Assembly (NCBI GenBank): GCA_011045925.1 | Contig: DSBS01000062.1 | Coordinates: 1 to 9,141 of the forward strand | DNA: 9,141 nt | Direction: 5' to 3' | DNA from: Candidatus Woesearchaeota archaeon | Lineage (GTDB): Archaea > Nanobdellota > Nanobdellia > Woesearchaeales > JASKKU01 | Shown here: piece after piece, positions 5,816 through 9,141 of the stretch | How the letters are laid out: every line of letters begins with the position of its first letter | Position numbering within the stretch: position 1 is the stretch's first letter | The notes under the pieces: generated by a model | What the model saw: the letters and a program-made list of their open reading frames with translations, nothing else | Database searches by the model: none | What the model was told of the DNA's origin: nothing | Program-made: the position numbers and the translations under genes

Positions 5816-5859
5816 AGTCTCACAACAGTCTCACAACAGTCTCACAACAGTCTCACAAC
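5816..5859 (+). repeat. 11-bp iteron array, block 2 (four perfect units)
   Basis: Four identical contiguous copies of AGTCTCACAAC start at 5816, 5827, 5838 and 5849. One inverted core, GAGACT, follows at 5867-5872. The TATA box of the next gene starts 10 bp after it. The position directly upstream of TBP/TFB binding fits an activator site or an autoregulatory operator. Confidence 0.92.
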
Positions 5860-5866
5860 ACATGCT

Positions 5867-5872
5867 GAGACT
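5867..5872 (-). repeat. Inverted iteron core beside the promoter
   Basis: TGAGACT at 5866-5872 is the reverse complement of AGTCTCA. It closes block 2 as the inverted cores close block 1, and it lies 10 bp from the TATA box at 5882-5892. Confidence 0.6.
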
Positions 5873-5881
5873 GAAGAAAAG

Positions 5882-5892
5882 TTTATTAAATA
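5882..5892 (+). promoter_or_regulatory. TATA box of the coiled-coil/winged-helix gene
   Basis: TTTATTAAATA is preceded by a purine-rich GAAGAAAAG, which could be a BRE. It is centred 25 bp before the ATG at 5912, so the mRNA is probably leaderless. The iteron array ends immediately upstream. Confidence 0.65.
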
Positions 5893-5911
5893 AGGCAGAT
5901 TACTAAAAACC

Positions 5912-6394
5912 ATGCTTAAAAGCGAGCTTGAAATCTTCAGGGAAAAAGTAAAAGACGGCTTTGCCAAGATTAAAGCCGACTTTGAAGCGAAAAACAAAGA
6001 GATTAGAAAAATAAAGGAAGATTCCCTTGAAGCAAAAAAGGATTACATAAAGATAAAAGACTTGCTTCTGGAAATAAAGAAGGACCTTGAGGAGATTAAA
6101 TCAAACAGACCTACAAGTATAGTAAAAAGCCAAGCCAGCAAGAATTCGCCTGAAAAGAAAAACAGCAAGATCCTTGTACTAAACAGGCTTTTCAAGCTGC
6201 TTTCTTCGGGGAAAACAAAAACAAATGAGCTGAAAAACCAGCTTGTTAATGCAGAAAAGCTCTGCTCGAAGGCAACTTTCTACAGGTATGTTGATGAATT
6301 GATTGAAAAAAACAAAGTTGCCGGGATAAAAACTGAAGAAGGAAGCTTCCTTATGCTTAACAATGTCCAGGAGCAAAAAGATGAAGGTCTTTGA
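5912..6394 (+). CDS. Coiled-coil plus winged-helix DNA-binding protein, candidate iteron-binding factor
   Basis: A 160-residue protein of unknown family. Residues 1-65 are a highly charged heptad-repeat helix (predicted coiled coil, likely oligomerising). Residues 66-85 form a Ser/Lys linker. Residues about 86-150 look like a winged helix: helix 1 ILVLNRLFKLLSSG, helix 2 KTNELKNQLVNAEKL, a recognition-helix candidate SKATFYRYVDELIEKN, then a two-strand wing around VAGIKTEEGSFLMLN. ATFYRYVDELIE resembles the third helix of many archaeal HTH regulators. No membrane segment or enzyme motif is seen. Its leaderless promoter abuts the 11-bp repeat array, so autoregulation, or action as an initiator or partition factor on that array, is a reasonable inference. 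It overlaps the DUF192 gene by 14 nt. Confidence 0.8.
   Translation: MLKSELEIFREKVKDGFAKIKADFEAKNKEIRKIKEDSLEAKKDYIKIKDLLLEIKKDLEEIKSNRPTSIVKSQASKNSPEKKNSKILVLNRLFKLLSSGKTKTNELKNQLVNAEKLCSKATFYRYVDELIEKNKVAGIKTEEGSFLMLNNVQEQKDEGL
6369..6373 (+). promoter_or_regulatory. Shine-Dalgarno site (AGGAG) choosing the DUF192 start
   Basis: AGGAG lies 7 nt before the ATG at 6381, a good ribosome binding site. The earlier in-frame ATG at 6363 has no such motif and would place AGGAG inside its own coding sequence. Confidence 0.55.
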
Positions 6395-6746
6395 AAAAAT
6401 GCAGGTCCTGAAAGACGGAAAGGTAATTCTTAACAATGCAAAGAGTCTTAGAAATCCCCTCCGGATGATGAAAGGGCTTATGTTTTCAACAAAAATCAAG
6501 GCGCCCCTGGTTTTCTGCTTCAGGCATGAAAAAAGGCTTAGCTTTCATATGTTCTTTGTATTCTACACTATTGACGCTGTTTTCCTTGACAAAAACAAGA
6601 AGGTTACTGAAATAAAGGAAAGCTTCAGGCCGTTTACAGCATACCAGACAAAAAACAAAGCTATATTTGTTATTGAGGCAGAGCAGGGCTTTGTTAAAAA
6701 AAACAGGATTAAGGAAGGGGATGTTCTTCAGTTTAAGAAGGCATAA
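6381..6746 (+). CDS. DUF192 family protein
   Basis: A 121-residue member of DUF192 (UPF0127-type), a small beta-barrel family of unknown biochemical role found in archaea and bacteria. Signature stretches are visible: NPLRMMKGLMFS at 25-36 (family R/KGLM), LSFHMFFVFYTIDAVFLD at 53-70 (family SFxM...IDxxFLD), a middle KVTEIKESFRPF, then FVIEAEQGFVKKNRIKEGDVLQF at 96-118 (family VLELPAG...GIKxGD). Many bacterial members are exported, but no signal peptide is seen here, so it is probably cytosolic. I chose the ATG at 6381 because of AGGAG at 6369-6373; an ATG at 6363 would add six residues. The 14-nt overlap with the upstream winged-helix gene indicates co-translation. Confidence 0.88.
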   Translation: MKVFEKMQVLKDGKVILNNAKSLRNPLRMMKGLMFSTKIKAPLVFCFRHEKRLSFHMFFVFYTIDAVFLDKNKKVTEIKESFRPFTAYQTKNKAIFVIEAEQGFVKKNRIKEGDVLQFKKA

Positions 6747-6761
6747 ATACCGATAATAACT

Positions 6762-6767
6762 AAAAAA
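6762..6767 (-). terminator. Poly-T terminator of the MoxR-VWA operon
   Basis: On the minus strand a T6 run begins 11 nt after the TAG of the VWA gene (6778-6780). It lies in the 31-nt gap between the convergent VWA and DUF192 genes. Confidence 0.4.
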
Positions 6768-6777
6768 CATCCCACAA

Positions 6778-7962
6778 CTAAGACTTCAGAGAATAATACT
6801 CCTCAATAAAAATCTTATCAAGCTCTTTTATATCCCTTATGCAATATAAGCTGCCTCTTGCTGCATCAACTATTCTTCTTGCTATGCTTTCACTCTCCTT
6901 GTTAAACGCAATGCCGACTAAAGAAAGGTGAACCTTGGAATCAGCAGCCCTTACAGCAGACGAAACAGCATGCTCAACAGGCTTTTTTCCTTTTGTTGGC
7001 ATGGCGTCAGTAATAAGAAAGATGTTCTTTGAAGCTAACCTTGAGAAAAGCTCAAGGGATTCTGAGATTGCATTTGAAATATCAGTAAGGCTTATGGTCC
7101 TGATTCTTGAAATCTCCTCAATCAGGTGAAACAGGTCTCTGCTGGGCTTAATCTTCTTTGAAACCTTTTCGCTAAAAACCAGGATTCCTACCTTGTCACC
7201 ATTTCTGATTGCAGAATAAGCCAGGATAACAGAAGCCCTCTTGCAGGCATGAATCTTTTCGCCTTTCATTGAAGATGATGCATCTATGCAAATAATAATC
7301 TCTGCCTGCTTAGTCGCAACCCTTTTACTCATAACCAGGTCTTCTGCATCTATGCTTCCATGGCTTCTCCTGGCTGCCTTTTTAACTGTGCCTTTCACAG
7401 CAAGATTCCGAAAAGACTGGTTTGTAAACCTAACTAATTCGTCTGGAAGCCCGGCAGGATTTTCCTGAGCCCCGGCTCTCCTGCCTGAAAAAGAAGAAAT
7501 CTTATCAAGCTCCTTTAGGTACAAGCTTACTACTGACGCTTTGAAGCCCTGCTCGGTAATTCTGTTTTCATCATCAATCAGCTCTTCCTGCTTAAGCTCT
7601 TTTATGCTCTGCTCCATATTCTGCCTGAGAATTTTTCTAAATTCAGGCAGGCTAATATTTTTTTCAATATAGCTAGAATCATAGCCAAAAAGCGCCCTTA
7701 CAAAAGACTCGCCAAACAGGTCCTTCGCGCTTTTGAAATTCTTAACAAACTTGTCAAAGAGAAGGTCTGGTATAAAAACAGACAGGTTGCTGTTGATTGC
7801 GTCCCCAATCAGCCTGGCCTTGCTTGAGTCAGAATCATAAACAACTGACTTAGGCAGCTTGCCCTCTTCTGAATCAGACTTGGAAAGAAAAGCCTTCTCG
7901 CCTTGCTCCAGCCCTGAAGAAAGCTCCTCTTTCCTGGAAGAAGACACGCTACGGGCAACCAC
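6778..7962 (-). CDS. VWA-domain protein partnered with a MoxR/ChlI ATPase
   Basis: A 394-residue cytosolic protein with a C-terminal von Willebrand A domain (about 218-390). The MIDAS metal site is complete: DASSS at 227-231, T293 in SLTDIS, and D319 in LITDAMP. The N-terminal 200 residues are mostly helical and charged, with no known domain that I can name. No signal peptide or membrane segment is visible. It follows the AAA+ gene with a 14-nt overlap; such pairs (CbbQ-CbbO, ChlI-ChlD, MoxR-VWA) remodel client proteins or insert metals, with VWA as adaptor. The start is uncertain. GTG at 7962 overlaps the ATPase gene. GTG at 7947, just past the ATPase stop, could use GGGTGG at 7959-7964 as its ribosome binding site and would remove five residues. 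Confidence 0.88.
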   Translation of the reverse strand: MVARSVSSSRKEELSSGLEQGEKAFLSKSDSEEGKLPKSVVYDSDSSKARLIGDAINSNLSVFIPDLLFDKFVKNFKSAKDLFGESFVRALFGYDSSYIEKNISLPEFRKILRQNMEQSIKELKQEELIDDENRITEQGFKASVVSLYLKELDKISSFSGRRAGAQENPAGLPDELVRFTNQSFRNLAVKGTVKKAARRSHGSIDAEDLVMSKRVATKQAEIIICIDASSSMKGEKIHACKRASVILAYSAIRNGDKVGILVFSEKVSKKIKPSRDLFHLIEEISRIRTISLTDISNAISESLELFSRLASKNIFLITDAMPTKGKKPVEHAVSSAVRAADSKVHLSLVGIAFNKESESIARRIVDAARGSLYCIRDIKELDKIFIEEYYSLKS

Positions 7963-8965
7963 CCTGAGATTCTATCCTATCGAGAAAACCAGAAAGCTCT
8001 TGATTTATAAAATCCAGCACATTTGTCTTGTACTCTTCTGATGGCTTAAGCCTCATCCTGTACATAAGAACCGAAAGGATTGAAGAGCGCATATCATCAA
8101 TACAAACCTCTGACCTGCCTGCAAGAAGAGCGTTTGCCTGGGCTCTCTCATATATTGCAATTGAAGCCCTTACAGAAGGCTTTTTCTCAATCTTGCTGCT
8201 GTTTCTAAGGTGCCTGATAAAACCAGTAATAATAGAAAGCATTTCCGGGCTCACCTTGCATAGGCTTAGCCCCTTTGAGCTGACTATCGTATTCTCAACA
8301 GACTGAGTCTCGGGAAAGCCCACCTTTACCACATCAAGCCTGTCCAGGAACACATCAGAAAGGCTTTCTGTGCTGTCATCTTCAGGATTCATCGTTGCAA
8401 TCATAATAAAGTCAGAATAAAGCTCAAGCTCAAACCCGCCGATTGTTGCCTTTCTCTCATCCAGCACCTGCAGAAGTGCATTCTGAAGCTTCGCAGGGCA
8501 CCTGTTTATTTCATCAAAGAACAGGATGCCGTTGTTAGCCTTAAACATCTTTCCCGGCTTGAATGCCTCCAGTGAGAAAGCACCATGCTCAAGGGCTTTT
8601 TTTGGGTCAATATCCCCGATAATATCCTCAAAAGTAAGGTCAGGGCTCCCCTGGATTCTTACAAACCGCTGAATCCCTGAAAGAACCTTTTTTTTTCCTT
8701 TTCCAGAACCAGCAGACATGCAGAAAGGACAGCTTGGGTCTTCAGGGATGCAGTTAAAGCCGCAGCCTATTACCTCTATTTCACCAAGAAGGCCAGCAAC
8801 ATCCTTAGCAAGAGTAGTCTTTCCTGTGCCAGGTGGCCCAATAAGAACCATATGATGAGCAGACATCAAGGCCGAAAGAACCTGCTTCTTAACATCTTCC
8901 TGACCAATAAAGCCTTCAAGGCTCTTTCCTGAAACCACAGCCCTCCTAATTTCATCAAAAAGCAT
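7949..8965 (-). CDS. MoxR/ChlI-type AAA+ ATPase with four-cysteine cluster
   Basis: This 338-residue AAA+ ATPase belongs to the MoxR/magnesium-chelatase-I clade. Walker A is GPPGTGKTT at 43-51. Walker B is ILFFDE at 147-152. Sensor 1 is N193 in ATMNPED, the Arg finger is R209 in FLDRLD, and the sensor-2 Arg is R266 in PSVRASI. The stretch HGAFSLEAFKPGKMF and INRCPAKLQNALLQVLDER follow ChlI patterns. After Walker A lies CGFNC...CPFC (C68, C72, C79, C82), a possible zinc or Fe-S ligand set, followed by a basic Gly/Lys loop (86-93). The C-terminal helical lid spans about 235-330. The ATG at 8965 has a TATA box about 25 bp upstream. The VWA gene overlaps its end, so the two proteins should work together. 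The client is unknown. Confidence 0.92.
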   Translation of the reverse strand: MLFDEIRRAVVSGKSLEGFIGQEDVKKQVLSALMSAHHMVLIGPPGTGKTTLAKDVAGLLGEIEVIGCGFNCIPEDPSCPFCMSAGSGKGKKKVLSGIQRFVRIQGSPDLTFEDIIGDIDPKKALEHGAFSLEAFKPGKMFKANNGILFFDEINRCPAKLQNALLQVLDERKATIGGFELELYSDFIMIATMNPEDDSTESLSDVFLDRLDVVKVGFPETQSVENTIVSSKGLSLCKVSPEMLSIITGFIRHLRNSSKIEKKPSVRASIAIYERAQANALLAGRSEVCIDDMRSSILSVLMYRMRLKPSEEYKTNVLDFINQELSGFLDRIESQGGCP

Positions 8966-8985
8966 AAAAAGCGTAAACAGGGCGC

Positions 8986-8996
8986 CTTTTAAAAAA
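8986..8996 (-). promoter_or_regulatory. TATA-like promoter of the MoxR-VWA operon
   Basis: The minus strand reads TTTTTTAAAAG here, centred about 25 bp before the ATG at 8965. This again suggests a leaderless transcript. Confidence 0.5.
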
Positions 8997-9008
8997 TTAT
9001 TGAAAAAA

Positions 9009-9033
9009 GCATTAAAAAAGCGGCATTAAAAAA
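9009..9033. repeat. Two copies of GCATTAAAAAA, 14 bp apart
   Basis: GCATTAAAAAA occurs at 9009-9019 and 9023-9033, upstream of the MoxR promoter. It may be chance in an A-rich intergenic region, or extra promoter or regulator sites. Confidence 0.35.
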
Positions 9034-9075
9034 TCTTTCCGGCTCTGTTCAAAAAGTCCAAATAAAAAACAAATA

Positions 9076-9102
9076 ATATTGTGGGCGATAGCCCTACAAT
9101 AT
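9076..9102. other. Hairpin 1 at the right edge (11-bp stem, GATA loop, one bulge)
   Basis: ATATTGT+GGGC pairs with GCCC+ACAATAT around a GATA loop, with a single T bulge at 9095. On the minus strand it is followed directly by a T-rich run (ATTTGTTTTTTATTT, 9061-9075), which looks like an intrinsic terminator for a transcript entering from the right. It could equally be part of a structured RNA. Confidence 0.7.
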
Positions 9103-9103
9103 A

Positions 9104-9130
9104 TTTCAGCCCGCATTGTTCGGGCTGAAA
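9104..9130. other. Hairpin 2 at the right edge (perfect 10-bp stem, 7-nt loop)
   Basis: TTTCAGCCCG pairs perfectly with CGGGCTGAAA around a CATTGTT loop, one base after hairpin 1. Two adjacent GC-rich stems in AT-rich DNA suggest selection for RNA or single-strand DNA structure. The window ends 11 bases later, so identity cannot be settled. No tRNA arms fit. Confidence 0.75.
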
Positions 9131-9141
9131 GAGAGCTCACG

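Noticed and set aside
5781..5816. Eleven-residue ORF between the repeat blocks
   Set aside because: No ribosome site, and its stop falls in the first unit of block 2; probably chance.
5715..5872. CRISPR array
   Set aside because: The repeat is only 11 bp, units are contiguous with no spacers, and no cas gene is present.
6935..7468. Plus-strand ORFs inside the VWA gene
   Set aside because: Antisense to the intact MIDAS domain; no start signals.
9040..9141. tRNA gene at the right edge
   Set aside because: Two long stems with 4- and 7-nt loops do not form a cloverleaf; no T-arm consensus on either strand.

Overview
The window looks chromosomal and archaeal. It encodes an archaeal/eukaryotic-type initiation factor (aIF1A) and an archaeal histone. 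Most transcription units have a TATA-like box centred about 25-27 bp before the start codon, which suggests leaderless mRNAs. Internal operon genes instead carry Shine-Dalgarno motifs of the GGTG/GAGG type. The small compact genes, the many lineage-restricted coiled-coil and membrane proteins, and the AT-rich, Lys-rich coding suggest a DPANN-like archaeon (Woesearchaeota/Pacearchaeota type). That placement is inference from style; no marker gene proves it.

Region 1 (1-3033): two plus-strand coiled-coil proteins of unknown function (48-464, 505-1320) converge on a minus-strand operon (3033 to 1264) of three small polytopic membrane proteins. The three share a five-helix plan and a common N-terminal motif, so they look like tandem paralogues. 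The operon has one TATA-like promoter, a 4-nt ATGA overlap and Shine-Dalgarno sites.

Region 2 (3150-5633): translation, ribosome and chromatin genes on the plus strand. These are a YhbY/CRM RNA-binding protein, aIF1A, a histone, a circularly permuted YlqF-type GTPase and a calcineurin-like metallophosphoesterase. aIF1A, histone and GTPase form a tight operon. A poly-T terminator follows the phosphoesterase.

Region 3 (5634-6746): the most unusual stretch. A noncoding region holds eight direct copies of an 11-bp iteron (consensus AGTCTCACAAC) in two blocks of four, plus three inverted cores. The second block abuts the TATA box of a gene for a coiled-coil plus winged-helix protein, translationally coupled to a DUF192 gene. 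A second TATA box lies before the first block. This resembles an operator array or iteron-type origin/partition site next to its own DNA-binding protein.

Region 4 (6778-8965, minus): a MoxR/ChlI-type AAA+ ATPase with a four-cysteine cluster, overlapping a VWA (MIDAS) protein. This is a chaperone/insertase-type pair of unknown client.

Right edge (8966-9141): no gene seen, but two adjacent GC-rich hairpins suggest an RNA element, a terminator or a mobile-element end cut by the window boundary. I found no tRNA, rRNA or CRISPR array.
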